DNA of 37,437 bases. Origin: JADJNW01 sp033761835. GTDB taxonomy: Bacteria; Bacteroidota; Bacteroidia; Chitinophagales; Saprospiraceae. A program made the position numbers and the translations under genes. The notes under the pieces were generated by a model that saw only the letters and a list, made by a program, of their open reading frames with translations, had not been told where the DNA came from and did no database searches. The stretch covers positions 1 to 37,437 of the forward strand of contig JANRME010000182.1 of assembly GCA_033761835.1 (NCBI GenBank). The letters run 5' to 3'. Of the stretch, positions 1-7,279 are shown one piece after another. Each line of letters starts with the position of its first letter. Within the stretch, counting starts at the first letter, position 1.

Positions 1-54
1 AACAGTGCCATCTTCGAGCAATAGCAGCGCAGGTAAGTCTTTTATTTCGCTCAT
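1..54 (-). CDS. carA: Carbamoyl-phosphate synthase small subunit, N-terminal fragment
   Basis: Only the first 18 codons lie in the window; the gene continues beyond position 1. The reading from the ATG at 54 is MSEIKDLPALLLLEDGTV, which matches the usual CarA start, where a short lead is followed by a beta strand of the type ALLxLEDGTxF. CarA is the glutamine amidotransferase subunit that supplies ammonia for carbamoyl phosphate in pyrimidine and arginine synthesis. From memory, carA behind rplQ is a familiar gene order in Bacteroidota, which supports the call. A terminator and a predicted promoter separate it from rplQ, so it is probably transcribed independently. The identity rests on 18 residues plus gene order. 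Confidence 0.72.
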   Translation of the reverse strand, partial: MSEIKDLPALLLLEDGTV

Positions 55-68
55 TCCTTTTTTGAAAT

Positions 69-145
69 GTTAGACGTTAGACGATAGAAATTAGGCAAGT
101 CCATAAAAGAGAGTCAATGATCTAAAATCTAAGGTCTACAGTCTG
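69..145. repeat. Inverted heptad array (word NTTAGAN) in the carA leader
   Basis: The left arm is four 7-base units at 69-75, 76-82, 83-89 and 90-96; the first two are identical GTTAGAC. The right arm is four units at 119-125, 126-132, 133-139 and 140-146 of the form NNTCTAN, the reverse complement of the left word. The array lies between the predicted carA promoter and the carA start, so it would be transcribed as an imperfect hairpin in the leader. Confidence 0.7.
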
Positions 146-163
146 TTTTTTATAAAATTCGTG

Positions 164-195
164 CAAAGATAATTTTACAAATGAGAAATTTGAAA
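164..195 (-). promoter_or_regulatory. Predicted carA promoter, Bacteroidota type
   Basis: On the minus strand the -7 element reads TATCTTTG (164-171), a full match to TAnnTTTG. A -33 element TTTC (192-195, one mismatch to TTTG) lies 20 bases upstream. Transcription would start near 157, about 100 bases before the carA ATG. Confidence 0.5.
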
Positions 196-218
196 TCTCA
201 CTCTAAAATACTACCCAA

Positions 219-257
219 AACAAAAGGCGATGCCATCTACTGGCACCGCCCTTTGTT
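219..257 (-). terminator. Terminator hairpin behind rplQ
   Basis: A stem of up to 17 pairs (219-235 with 241-257, including G-U pairs) closes a 5-base loop at 236-240. The GC-rich core pairs GGCGGTGCCA with TGGCATCGCC, and the minus strand then runs into TTTTGTTTT. It begins about 24 bases after the rplQ stop and is the natural end of the ribosomal operon. The T-run is interrupted by a G. Confidence 0.8.
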
Positions 258-280
258 CAAATGCTGAGAAATAAATCCCA

Positions 281-892
281 TTATTCTTCAGTTTTCTTTT
301 CTTCATTTTCGTTTGTCTCTGTTTCTGGCGCTTCTTCTGTAGCCTCCGCCACAGGTTCATCTGCTACCACATCTTCCACTGTTTCTGCTACATCCTCGAT
401 TGCTTCCTCTTCTTCTACAGCCGTTTCTGTTGCAACTTCTCTTGTTTTAGCCGCTTGTGAATCACCGCTACCTCCCTTACGACGACGTCTTCTGCGTCCG
501 CCACCTTTTTCTTCTTCCTTCGCAGAATACACTTCGTTGAAATCCACAAACTCAATAAGCGCCATCTCAGCAGCATCTCCTTGACGGAACCCTGTTTTAA
601 TTACACGCACATAACCACCTGGGCGGTCTCCAACCTTTTCTGCAATCGGGCCAAACAATTCCTTGACCGCATCCTTGCTCTGTAAATAAGTAAACACGAC
701 CCGGCGAGAATGTGTCGTATTGGTTTTTGCTTTTGTTACCAATGGCTCGATATACACTCGGAGAGCTTTAGCCTTAGCCAAAGTTGTATTAATACGCTTA
801 TGTTGAATCAATGCCTGCGCCAGGTTTTTCATCAGCGCGTGGCGATGTCCTACTGTTCGGCCGAGATGGTTGACCTTTTTACCGTGTCTCAT
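281..892 (-). CDS. rplQ: 50S ribosomal protein L17 with long acidic C-terminal tail
   Basis: The L17 family start MRHGKKVNHLGRT sets the start at 892; an upstream in-frame ATG at 952 would add 20 unrelated residues. The conserved core is about 120 residues and binds 23S rRNA near the peptide exit tunnel. The protein is 203 residues because of a tail of about 75 residues: first a basic Gly/Arg stretch with six consecutive arginines, then a long run rich in Glu, Ala, Val and Thr ending in EEKKTEE. This tail is low complexity and probably disordered. The gene is last in the superoperon, 183 bases behind rpoA, and is followed by a strong hairpin. Confidence 0.96.
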   Translation of the reverse strand: MRHGKKVNHLGRTVGHRHALMKNLAQALIQHKRINTTLAKAKALRVYIEPLVTKAKTNTTHSRRVVFTYLQSKDAVKELFGPIAEKVGDRPGGYVRVIKTGFRQGDAAEMALIEFVDFNEVYSAKEEEKGGGRRRRRRKGGSGDSQAAKTREVATETAVEEEEAIEDVAETVEDVVADEPVAEATEEAPETETNENEEKKTEE

Positions 893-928
893 TTTGAATA
901 AACAATTTACTTCGCAACACGTTTCGCC

Positions 929-1022
929 GAAAAGGCTTTGGGTGATTGGCACACCTTTCGGTTAGTCGGTTATTGCAATAGTTAAATAAAAACAGACGTC
1001 TTTGCCAATAATAGTTGTCTGT
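929..1022 (-). other. rpoA-rplQ spacer with two potential hairpins
   Basis: The 183-base spacer (893-1075) contains two inverted repeats. ACAGAC/GTCTGT at 992-997 and 1017-1022 is followed on the minus strand by TTTTTATTT. CCGAAAGG/CCTTTTCGG lies at about 929-963. The first resembles a weak terminator or attenuator with a long loop. Neither is strong. Confidence 0.3.
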
Positions 1023-1075
1023 GACATAATAAATATGGTGAATTTTAAAAATCCGCCACATTTATATGATAAATA

Positions 1076-2074
1076 TCAATCTTCATCCAACTTGTACTTC
1101 GACAAATCCATGCCGAAAGTCAAGCCTTTATCCTGGAGTAATTCTTCAATTTCTACCAAAGATTTCTTACCAAAGTTGCGGAATTTCAATAATTCGTGGG
1201 TGTCATAGCGCACCAGCTCTGCCAAAGTATTGATTTTCGCAGCTTTCAAACAGTTGTAAGCACGTACCGACAAATCGAGATCTTCGAGTGAAGTCTTCAA
1301 TAACTTGCGCATATGCAAGATGTGTTCGTCCACGATATTATCCTCGCGGCTGGAAGCATCATCGAAAGTGATATTTTCATCTGTAATCAGCATCAAATGC
1401 TGAATCAAAATCCTTGAAGCTTCCTTGATGGCCTCTTCCGGATGGATCGTTCCATCGGTTTTCACTTCGATCGAAAGCTTTTCGTAGTCGGTGCGCTGAC
1501 CTACGCGTGTGTTTTCCACGCGATAAGCCACATTTTTGATCGGGGTATAAATCGCATCAATCGGGATCACCCCAATCGGCGCATCTTTCGGAAGGTTTTC
1601 ATCCGCGGGTACATAACCGCGCCCCTTTGAAATAGTGAATTCCACTTCCAAATTCACCGAAGGCTCCATCGTGCAGATGAGTTGGTCGGGGTTCATGATT
1701 TTGAACACATTAGTGTGTTCTTCGATATCACCTGCTCTGAATTCATCCTTGCCACTGATGGTCAAATATATCTTCTCGCTAGAAATTTCCTCATTAGAAA
1801 TCATACATTTCAAGCGTACTTGCTTGAGATTGAGGATAATTTCCACCATATCTTCTACTACACCGCGTATCGTCGAAAATTCGTGTTCTACACCTGCAAT
1901 GCGCACCGCAGAAATAGAGTAGCCCTCCAGCGACGAAAGCAAAACTCGGCGCAAGGAGTTACCAATAGTTTGTCCGAAGCCTGGCTCAAGAGGTTTGAAT
2001 TCAAAAAGTCCTTCGAAATCATCAGACTTTTGCATTACAATCTTGTCCGGCTTCTGAAAATTTAATACACTCAT
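1076..2074 (-). CDS. rpoA: DNA-directed RNA polymerase subunit alpha
   Basis: RpoA dimerises to start assembly of RNA polymerase, and its C-terminal domain contacts upstream promoter DNA and activators. At 332 residues it has the usual length. The N-terminal domain contains GFGQTIGNSLRRVLLSSLEG (about residues 33-52), the family's most conserved assembly segment. The C-terminal domain (about 255-325) has the helix-hairpin-helix pattern LKAAKINTLAELV and the FGKKSLVEIEELL helix. It lies between rpsD (121-base gap) and rplQ (183-base gap), the standard alpha-operon position. Confidence 0.98.
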   Translation of the reverse strand: MSVLNFQKPDKIVMQKSDDFEGLFEFKPLEPGFGQTIGNSLRRVLLSSLEGYSISAVRIAGVEHEFSTIRGVVEDMVEIILNLKQVRLKCMISNEEISSEKIYLTISGKDEFRAGDIEEHTNVFKIMNPDQLICTMEPSVNLEVEFTISKGRGYVPADENLPKDAPIGVIPIDAIYTPIKNVAYRVENTRVGQRTDYEKLSIEVKTDGTIHPEEAIKEASRILIQHLMLITDENITFDDASSREDNIVDEHILHMRKLLKTSLEDLDLSVRAYNCLKAAKINTLAELVRYDTHELLKFRNFGKKSLVEIEELLQDKGLTFGMDLSKYKLDED

Positions 2075-2158
2075 AGTTTGATTTAAAACGTTGAAAGGAT
2101 TAACCGACGAACTTGCTTTTTGGTTGAATAGCTCGGAATTCTTACTTTCTTATACGAA

Positions 2159-2189
2159 TTTTGACAGCCTGTATGCCAGGCTGCCAAAA
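2159..2189 (-). other. Stable hairpin in the rpsD-rpoA spacer
   Basis: An inverted repeat of 13 positions (2159-2171 with 2177-2189, one G-U pair) closes a 5-base loop. The core pairs CAGCCTG with CAGGCTG, with four flanking A-T pairs. It starts about 7 bases after the rpsD stop. No T-run follows on the minus strand, so processing, protection or attenuation fits better than simple termination. Confidence 0.65.
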
Positions 2190-2195
2190 CTCATT

Positions 2196-2810
2196 TTACT
2201 TAGAATACAATTCGACAATGAGCTGCTCGTTTATTTTCTCTGGTATCTGCTCTCTGGAAGGGTATTCCAGGAAGGTACCCTGCATTTTATCTGGATTGAA
2301 CTCTAACCAAGCAAATCGAGTACGTGAACTTTTAGCATTTCCTACACTATCCTGAATCGCTTCCATTGATTTGGACTGACCACGTACACCAATGATATCG
2401 CCCGGACGCAAATGATAAGACGGGATATTGGTCACAATACCATTTACTGTGATATGCTTGTGAGAAACATATTGGCGAGCAGCCGCACGGGTCGGCGCGA
2501 TCCCCAGACGGAAAACTGTATTGTCCAATCTGGCTTCTAAAAATTGTAACAACACCTCCCCTGTTACACCCTTTTTACTGCTGGCTTTATCAAACAAGTT
2601 TCTAAACTGACGTTCCAGCACACCATAAGTGTACTTCGCTTTTTGTTTTTCCTGCAATTGCTGTGCATAGTCAGAACGCTGCTTACGCTTGCGCGATTGC
2701 CCATGCTGCCCGGGAGGAAATTTTCTTTTTTCAAAAGCCTTATCGAAGCCGAAAATCGCTTCGCCGAACGTTCTCGCCTTTTTTGTTTTTGGTCCGGTAT
2801 ATCTTGCCAT
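2196..2810 (-). CDS. rpsD: 30S ribosomal protein S4
   Basis: S4 is a primary 16S rRNA-binding protein that nucleates the 5' domain of the small subunit and contributes to decoding accuracy. The protein is 204 residues, the normal length. It begins MARYTGPKTKKAR, has the basic segment FPPGQHGQSRKRKQRSDY (about 52-69), and then the S4 RNA-binding domain with RLDNTVFRLGIAPTRAAARQ. The N-terminal region lacks the four zinc-binding cysteines, so this is the zinc-free type. In proteobacteria S4 autoregulates this operon; whether it does so here cannot be read from the sequence. Confidence 0.98.
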   Translation of the reverse strand: MARYTGPKTKKARTFGEAIFGFDKAFEKRKFPPGQHGQSRKRKQRSDYAQQLQEKQKAKYTYGVLERQFRNLFDKASSKKGVTGEVLLQFLEARLDNTVFRLGIAPTRAAARQYVSHKHITVNGIVTNIPSYHLRPGDIIGVRGQSKSMEAIQDSVGNAKSSRTRFAWLEFNPDKMQGTFLEYPSREQIPEKINEQLIVELYSK

Positions 2811-2843
2811 GTTGGATCAAACGTTTTCTTTGTATGTAAATGA

Positions 2844-3233
2844 TTACACTCTTCTGCGCTTCGGTGGACGGCATCCGTTGTGCGGAATCGGCGTCACGTC
2901 TTGAATTTTAGAAACCTTAATACCTGCGCCGTCAATCGCACGAATTGCCGCTTCCCGGCCAGAGCCAGGCCCTTTTACAAATACCTCTGCCGTACGCATC
3001 CCAGCATCATAAGCCACTTTAGCTGCATCATTTGCTGCAATTTGCGCCGCATAAGGCGTATTTTTCTTAGAACCACGGAAACCAGCTTTACCCGCAGAAG
3101 CCCAAGAGATTACTTGTCCTTGCTTATTGCAAAGCGATATAATGATATTATTAAAACTCGCCTGAATATAAACCAAGCCTTCCGGCTCAACTTTTACTTT
3201 TCTTTTTTTGACTTTCTTTGCTGCTTTTGCCAT
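2844..3233 (-). CDS. rpsK: 30S ribosomal protein S11
   Basis: S11 lines the mRNA exit channel on the platform of the small subunit, next to S7 and S18. The 129-residue protein has the expected length. It shows the family core SWASAGKAGFRGSKKNTPYA, the GPGSGREAAIRAI loop and the C-terminal DVTPIPHNGCRPPKRRRV, a nearly invariant ending. A basic N-terminal extension (AKAAKKVKKRKVK) precedes the core. It sits 82 bases after rpsM, with an octad array in the gap, and 33 bases before rpsD. Confidence 0.98.
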   Translation of the reverse strand: MAKAAKKVKKRKVKVEPEGLVYIQASFNNIIISLCNKQGQVISWASAGKAGFRGSKKNTPYAAQIAANDAAKVAYDAGMRTAEVFVKGPGSGREAAIRAIDGAGIKVSKIQDVTPIPHNGCRPPKRRRV

Positions 3234-3242
3234 TTTATTCTG

Positions 3243-3314
3243 TTGTTTTGGTGCTATAAGTGTTTTGGTGTTATAGGATTAAGCGCTATAAAACCATGCC
3301 ACAATAACACGAAC
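3243..3314. repeat. Inverted octad array (word GTGTTNNN) between rpsM and rpsK
   Basis: The left arm has 8-base units at 3243-3250, 3251-3258, 3260-3267 and 3268-3275, the last two reading GTGTTTTG and GTGTTATA, with one single-base slip. The right arm has units at 3283-3290, 3291-3298, 3299-3306 and 3307-3314 in the inverted sense (GCGCTATA, AAACCATG and so on). The word matches the arrays at 8243 and 19906. Confidence 0.6.
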
Positions 3315-3315
3315 A

Positions 3316-3693
3316 TTACTTCGTAGCTTTCTTTTTATTAGCAACTGTTTTACGCTTACCTTTACGGGTACGTGCATTTGTTCTGGTACGCTGACCACGC
3401 AATGGCAAGCCCCTACGATGACGCAAACCGCGATAACAACCAATATCCATCAAGCGCTTGATAGACAACTGCACTTCCGAGCGCAATTCACCTTCTACTT
3501 TGTAGAGGTTGGTGATAATTCGCGTAATCTCCCGAACATTCTCATCTGTCCAGTCATGTACTTTAATATCCTCGCTAATGCCAGCTTCGTTGAGGATACT
3601 TTGAGCCGACGACTTACCGATACCGTAGATATAAGTAAGCCCGATTACACCGCGTTTATTTCTTGGCAAGTCAATACCTGCAATACGAGCCAT
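3316..3693 (-). CDS. rpsM: 30S ribosomal protein S13
   Basis: S13 sits in the head of the small subunit, contacts the P-site tRNA and forms bridges to the large subunit. The protein is 125 residues, as usual. It begins MARIAGIDLPRNKRG, carries the helix-two-turn-helix region TYIYGIGKSSAQSIL, and has the conserved CYRGLRHRRGLPLRGQRTRTNARTRKG segment in two parts before a lysine-rich C-terminus. It is preceded by rpmJ (77-base gap with a heptad array), the order common to many bacteria. Confidence 0.98.
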   Translation of the reverse strand: MARIAGIDLPRNKRGVIGLTYIYGIGKSSAQSILNEAGISEDIKVHDWTDENVREITRIITNLYKVEGELRSEVQLSIKRLMDIGCYRGLRHRRGLPLRGQRTRTNARTRKGKRKTVANKKKATK

Positions 3694-3696
3694 TTC

Positions 3697-3759
3697 GATT
3701 TTAGATTTTGGATTTTAGATTTGCGATCAATCAGCACCGCAAATCATGAATCGTACTTC
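3697..3759. repeat. Inverted heptad array (word GATTTNN) between rpmJ and rpsM
   Basis: The left arm has 7-base units at 3697-3703, 3704-3710, 3711-3717 and 3718-3724 (GATTTTA, GATTTTG, GATTTTA, GATTTGC). The right arm has units at 3739-3745, 3746-3752 and 3753-3759, starting with GCAAATC, the exact reverse complement of the last left unit. Confidence 0.7.
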
Positions 3760-3770
3760 ATAAATAACTA

Positions 3771-3887
3771 CTACCCCTGACGTTGCTTGTACTTAGGGTT
3801 TTTCTTATTGATGATATAAATTTTGCCTTTTCTTCTCACAATCTTGCAATCGACAGAACGTTTTTTAACAGATGCTCTGACTTTCAT
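3771..3887 (-). CDS. rpmJ: 50S ribosomal protein L36, zinc-free type
   Basis: This 38-residue gene is short and easily missed. It starts MKVRASVKKRSVDCKIVRR and ends NKKNPKYKQRQG, a clear L36. L36 binds 23S rRNA in the large subunit and is normally the smallest ribosomal protein. Zinc-binding L36 has three cysteines and one histidine; here only Cys14 remains, so this is the zinc-independent form. It lies 11 bases behind infA and 77 bases ahead of rpsM, its standard position. Confidence 0.96.
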   Translation of the reverse strand: MKVRASVKKRSVDCKIVRRKGKIYIINKKNPKYKQRQG

Positions 3888-3898
3888 GACATTGGATT

Positions 3899-4117
3899 TT
3901 ACTTGTATCGGTAAATAATTCTACCTCTCGAAAGATCATAAGGTGACATTTCCACTGAAACTTTATCACCTGGTAGAATTCGTATATAATTCATCCTCAT
4001 TTTACCAGAAATAGTAGCAATAATTTGATGATCATTTTCCAATCGCACTCGGAACATCGCATTGGACAATGCTTCCTCAATAATGCCATCCTGTTTAATA
4101 AGGTTCTTTTTTGCCAT
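3899..4117 (-). CDS. infA: Translation initiation factor IF-1
   Basis: IF-1 is a single S1/OB-fold domain that blocks the A site of the 30S subunit during initiation. The 72-residue length is exact for the family. It starts MAKKNLIKQDGIIEEAL and has the OB-fold strands FRVRLENDHQIIATISGKMRMNYIR split over two segments, then ILPGDKVSVEMSPYDLSRGRI and the YRYK ending. A perfect -7 element lies 18 bases upstream of its ATG, so the last seven genes of the cluster may have their own promoter. rpmJ follows after 11 bases. Confidence 0.98.
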   Translation of the reverse strand: MAKKNLIKQDGIIEEALSNAMFRVRLENDHQIIATISGKMRMNYIRILPGDKVSVEMSPYDLSRGRIIYRYK

Positions 4118-4134
4118 AATAAAATTTCGGAGGG

Positions 4135-4142
4135 CAAAGATA
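4135..4142 (-). promoter_or_regulatory. Possible internal promoter (-7 element) ahead of infA
   Basis: The minus strand reads TATCTTTG followed by C, a full match to TAnnTTTG, 18 bases upstream of the infA ATG. No TTTG is found 19-21 bases further upstream, so the -33 part is missing or degenerate. Transcription would start about 10 bases before the gene. Confidence 0.4.
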
Positions 4143-4221
4143 AGAATAATAGTCAGATATTCTTTACTTCTGCTCCAAAAAAGAAATACGTTATTTTAAA
4201 TAATCGGTTTTAGTAGCTTAC

Positions 4222-5049
4222 TCAAGCTGCTGCCGTTTTTACGCCTTCAATTTCTTTGATATTCGGATTGTTGCGAATCGCCGATTCGATAAAAGAATGA
4301 TCCGACAAAATATCCGCTTTCCCTTTTTTCACTGCGACAGTGTGCTCGTAATGAGCAGAAGGCTTTCCATCCTTGGAATGAACGGTCCACCCATCTTTAG
4401 CTGTTCTTACTTCCTTCTTCCCCAGGTTGACCATCGGCTCAATCGCAATTACCAACCCTTCTTTCAATTTTACCCCTCTACCCCTTTGCCCATAATTGGG
4501 CACTTCTGGCGATTCGTGCAATTCGCGTCCGACCCCGTGTCCTACTAGTTCACGCACGATGCCATAGCCATGAACTCTTTCTACAAAATACTGAATCGTG
4601 AATCCAATATCACCTATGCGGTTGCCTGGCACAGCTTGCTGAATGCCTTTGTACAAAGCGGCGTGGGTCGTTCTCAACAGATCCATCACATTTTCGGAAA
4701 CATCACCTATCGCAAAAGTATATGCAGCGTCGCCGAAATAACCATTCATCTTCACCCCGCAATCCACCGATACAATATCTCCTTCTTTAAAAATCTGCTT
4801 CTCTGTCGGAATTCCATGTACCACCACATCATTTACCGATACGCACAAAGAAGCTGGGAATGTACCTTTATATCCTTTGAATGCAGGTATTGCATTATGA
4901 TCCCGAATAAATTCTTCCGCGTGTCTATCAATGACATCTCCACTGATGCCCGGCCGAAGCAGGGAAGCCACCTCTGCCAGTGTTTTGCATACCAACAAAC
5001 AGCTTTGCCGGATCAGCTCTATTTCTTCGTCGGTTTTGTAAAATATCAT
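4222..5049 (-). CDS. map: Methionine aminopeptidase, type I
   Basis: This enzyme removes the initiator methionine from new proteins. All five metal ligands are visible: Asp96 and Asp107 (VDCGVKMNGYFGDAAYTF), His171 (GHGVGRELHESPEVPN), Glu204 (IAIEPMV) and Glu235 (HYEHTVAV). The substrate histidine is in the VVHGIP segment (His78). The protein is 275 residues, with a C-terminal extension of about 25 residues beyond the catalytic fold compared with short type I enzymes. It follows secY directly; the adk gene that often separates them elsewhere is absent. infA follows after 104 bases. Confidence 0.97.
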   Translation of the reverse strand: MIFYKTDEEIELIRQSCLLVCKTLAEVASLLRPGISGDVIDRHAEEFIRDHNAIPAFKGYKGTFPASLCVSVNDVVVHGIPTEKQIFKEGDIVSVDCGVKMNGYFGDAAYTFAIGDVSENVMDLLRTTHAALYKGIQQAVPGNRIGDIGFTIQYFVERVHGYGIVRELVGHGVGRELHESPEVPNYGQRGRGVKLKEGLVIAIEPMVNLGKKEVRTAKDGWTVHSKDGKPSAHYEHTVAVKKGKADILSDHSFIESAIRNNPNIKEIEGVKTAAA

Positions 5050-5055
5050 ATTTTG

Positions 5056-5126
5056 AAATATGTAAGATTTAATAATTGCTAATAAAAACCTACTGACAAA
5101 GCATAAAGTTTCGATCTTACATATTT
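5056..5126. repeat. Inverted repeat of 13 bp in the secY-map spacer
   Basis: AAATATGTAAGAT at 5056-5068 is repeated in exact reverse complement at 5114-5126, with 45 bases between. The right arm includes the secY stop codon (5117-5119) and its last sense codons. It resembles the word arrays in layout, although the 7-base period is not clear here. Confidence 0.6.
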
Positions 5127-6502
5127 GCGCCGATACCTTGCATCCGCGTTTGTCTACCTTGTATCTTACCCGACTTTACCAGACCATCATAACGACGCAT
5201 CAACAAATGACTTTCAATCTGCTGTAAGGTATCCAAAGCCACGCCTACCAAAATCAACAAGGATGTACCTCCAAAAAAAACTGCAAAAGCTGTATTGACA
5301 CCGAAAGCCGCTGCAAAAGCAGGCATGATCGCAATAAGCCCCAGGAAAATAGAACCTGGTAAAGTAATCCTCGTAGTGACCGCATCTATAAAATCAGCCG
5401 TTGGTTTACCAGGCTTGATACCCGGAATAAAAGCGTTTTGGCGCTTCAGGTATTCAGAGTATTGTTGAGGGTTGACCATCAAAGCTGTATAAATATAAGT
5501 AAAAACGACAATCAAAAGGAAATAGATAATATTATAAGGAACCGATGTAAAGTCATTCAGTGCTCTTAAAATTGGGTTAGCCGCCACCGAACTATCCTGT
5601 GTAACAAATTGCGCTGCCGTAGCAGGCAAAAACATTAATGCTTGCGCAAAGATAATCGGCATTACACCAGCTGAATTTACTTTCAAAGGAATATAATCAC
5701 GTGCACCGGCAGCAGGCATAGCTGTAGAACCGCGCCCAACCATGCGTTTTGCAAACTGAATTGGGATTTTGCGTACCCCTTGCACAATCACGATTGTACC
5801 CATTATTACCACAAAAAGGAAAGCTATTTCCAGAATGAATAATAAAATCCCACTTTCTAAACGCAACAGAAACTCAGCGGCAAATGCTTGTGGTAATCTT
5901 GCTATGATACCCACCATAATCAGCATCGAAACACCATTTCCAATGCCACGATCTGTTATACGTTCACCGAGCCACATCGCAAACACTGTACCTGTAGCCA
6001 GAATGATGATATTAGCGCCCCAAAAAATTCCTCCAGGTAGATTAGGATCCACCGCGCTTACGCCATTATAATTCAGACTATTGATATAGGTAAGGTAACC
6101 TCCGCCTTGTACCAAAGTAATAGCCACCGTCAGCAAACGAGTAATTTGATTGAGTTTTTTTCTACCCGATTCGCCTTCTTTCTGTTGCAAGCGCTGGAAA
6201 TATGGCACCGCAAAGCCCAATAATTGAATAATGATGGAAGAAGTGATATAAGGCATGATACCCAACGCAAAAATCGAGGCGTTATTAAACGCACCGCCGG
6301 TAAATATATTGATTAAACCTAAGAGGTCATTGGCATTGGTTCTATTTTGAGCAGCGCCTTCCAATACCGCAGGTACTACGCCAGGAAGCACTACATAAGA
6401 ACCAAAGCGAAATACCATCAACATCCCCAGTGTAAAGAGAATGCGATTGCGCAATTCCTTTATCTTCCAGATGTTTTTGAGCGTTGTGATAAATCTTTTC
6501 AT
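5117..6502 (-). CDS. secY: Protein translocase subunit SecY
   Basis: SecY is the ten-helix channel of the Sec translocon in the inner membrane. The 461-residue protein has the family hallmarks: an N-terminal cytoplasmic helix, the plug-region sequence ALGIMPYITSSIIIQLL (helix 2), GIGNGVSMLI (helix 5), the cytosolic loop GRGSTAMPAAGARDYIPLKVNSAGVMP with its long insertion, and the ribosome/SecA-binding loop LKRQNAFIPGIKPGKPT. The C-terminus ends in a basic segment, SGKIQGRQTRMQGIGANM. It starts 5 bases after the rplO stop, so the two are almost certainly translated in series. SecE and SecG are not in this window. Confidence 0.98.
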   Translation of the reverse strand: MKRFITTLKNIWKIKELRNRILFTLGMLMVFRFGSYVVLPGVVPAVLEGAAQNRTNANDLLGLINIFTGGAFNNASIFALGIMPYITSSIIIQLLGFAVPYFQRLQQKEGESGRKKLNQITRLLTVAITLVQGGGYLTYINSLNYNGVSAVDPNLPGGIFWGANIIILATGTVFAMWLGERITDRGIGNGVSMLIMVGIIARLPQAFAAEFLLRLESGILLFILEIAFLFVVIMGTIVIVQGVRKIPIQFAKRMVGRGSTAMPAAGARDYIPLKVNSAGVMPIIFAQALMFLPATAAQFVTQDSSVAANPILRALNDFTSVPYNIIYFLLIVVFTYIYTALMVNPQQYSEYLKRQNAFIPGIKPGKPTADFIDAVTTRITLPGSIFLGLIAIMPAFAAAFGVNTAFAVFFGGTSLLILVGVALDTLQQIESHLLMRRYDGLVKSGKIQGRQTRMQGIGANM

Positions 6503-6507
6503 TGCAT

Positions 6508-6957
6508 CTATTTAACGATGTTAACACTACCCCCAAGTTTTTCAATTGCTTCCTTGGCTGTGGCAGAGAATGCGTGTGCTGACACGCTCAGCTTACCCTT
6601 CAATTCACCTGTGCCCAGTATCTTCACAAGGTCTCCCTTACCTACAACCCCATTGCTTACCAGAGCTTCTATATCAATAGTGCTGAGTTGGCATTTATCG
6701 GCAATTTCTTGCAACCTCCCAATATTAATAGCGACATAAGCAACACGATTGTGATTTTTGAACCCGACCTTTGGTATGCGCATCTGCAGAGGCATCTGAC
6801 CACCTTCAAAATTACGCTTGCGCTTATGCCCCGCGCGCGACTTGTCACCTTTATGACCACGTGTAGCCGTACCGCCATGACCGGAACCCTGTCCTCTGGC
6901 AATCCGCTTACTCTTCTTCGTAGCCCCAGCCGCTGGTTTTAAATTATGCAATTCCAT
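6508..6957 (-). CDS. rplO: 50S ribosomal protein L15
   Basis: L15 is a late-assembling 23S rRNA-binding protein. The 149-residue product begins MELHNLKPAAGATKKSKRIA and carries the glycine/arginine-rich N-terminal loop GRGQGSGHGGTATRGHKG-like region, then FEGGQMPLQMRIPKVGF, which is diagnostic. The C-terminal half is the usual alpha/beta domain ending near KLGGSVNIVK. It is 106 bases behind rpmD, with a heptad array in the gap, and only 5 bases ahead of secY. Confidence 0.98.
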   Translation of the reverse strand: MELHNLKPAAGATKKSKRIARGQGSGHGGTATRGHKGDKSRAGHKRKRNFEGGQMPLQMRIPKVGFKNHNRVAYVAINIGRLQEIADKCQLSTIDIEALVSNGVVGKGDLVKILGTGELKGKLSVSAHAFSATAKEAIEKLGGSVNIVK

Positions 6958-6988
6958 TTTATCTTTGCGATTTAATCGTTATCTTTTA

Positions 6989-7061
6989 TTTAGATGTTAG
7001 ACATTAGACAATTTTTATGAAACACTTATTTAAAGTTAAAGGTCTAATATCATTCTCTAAA
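6989..7061. repeat. Inverted heptad array (word NTTAGAN) between rpmD and rplO
   Basis: Left units are TTTAGAT (6989-6995), GTTAGAC (6996-7002) and ATTAGAC (7003-7009). Right units are at 7041-7047 (GGTCTAA), 7048-7054 and 7055-7061 (CTCTAAA). The word is shared with the arrays at 69, 11779 and 19344. Confidence 0.6.
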
Positions 7062-7063
7062 AA

Positions 7064-7243
7064 TTACGCTTCCTCCACCTTCACCAAATGGCTCACTTTC
7101 TTCACCATACCCAGAATTTGAGGCGTTGCTTCATGCACTACCGTCTGATGCATTTTGGTGATTCCCAGAGCTTTGACTGTGTCTTTCTGGCGCTTCGGGC
7201 GATCAATAGCGCTTTTTACCTGAGTTATTTTAATCTTTGCCAT
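7064..7243 (-). CDS. rpmD: 50S ribosomal protein L30
   Basis: L30 is a small beta-alpha-beta protein on the large subunit. I place the start at 7243 (MAKIKITQVKSAIDRP), giving the normal 59 residues; an ATG nine bases upstream would add only MKK. The family pattern KITQVKSAIDRPKRQKDTVK is split by the typical RPxxQKxTVxALGL-like turn (here KALGITKMHQTV). It lies 36 bases behind rpsE in the spc section. Confidence 0.96.
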   Translation of the reverse strand: MAKIKITQVKSAIDRPKRQKDTVKALGITKMHQTVVHEATPQILGMVKKVSHLVKVEEA

Positions 7244-7279
7244 CTTTTTCAAATTTGTCCTTTCACAAAAGGATTACGA

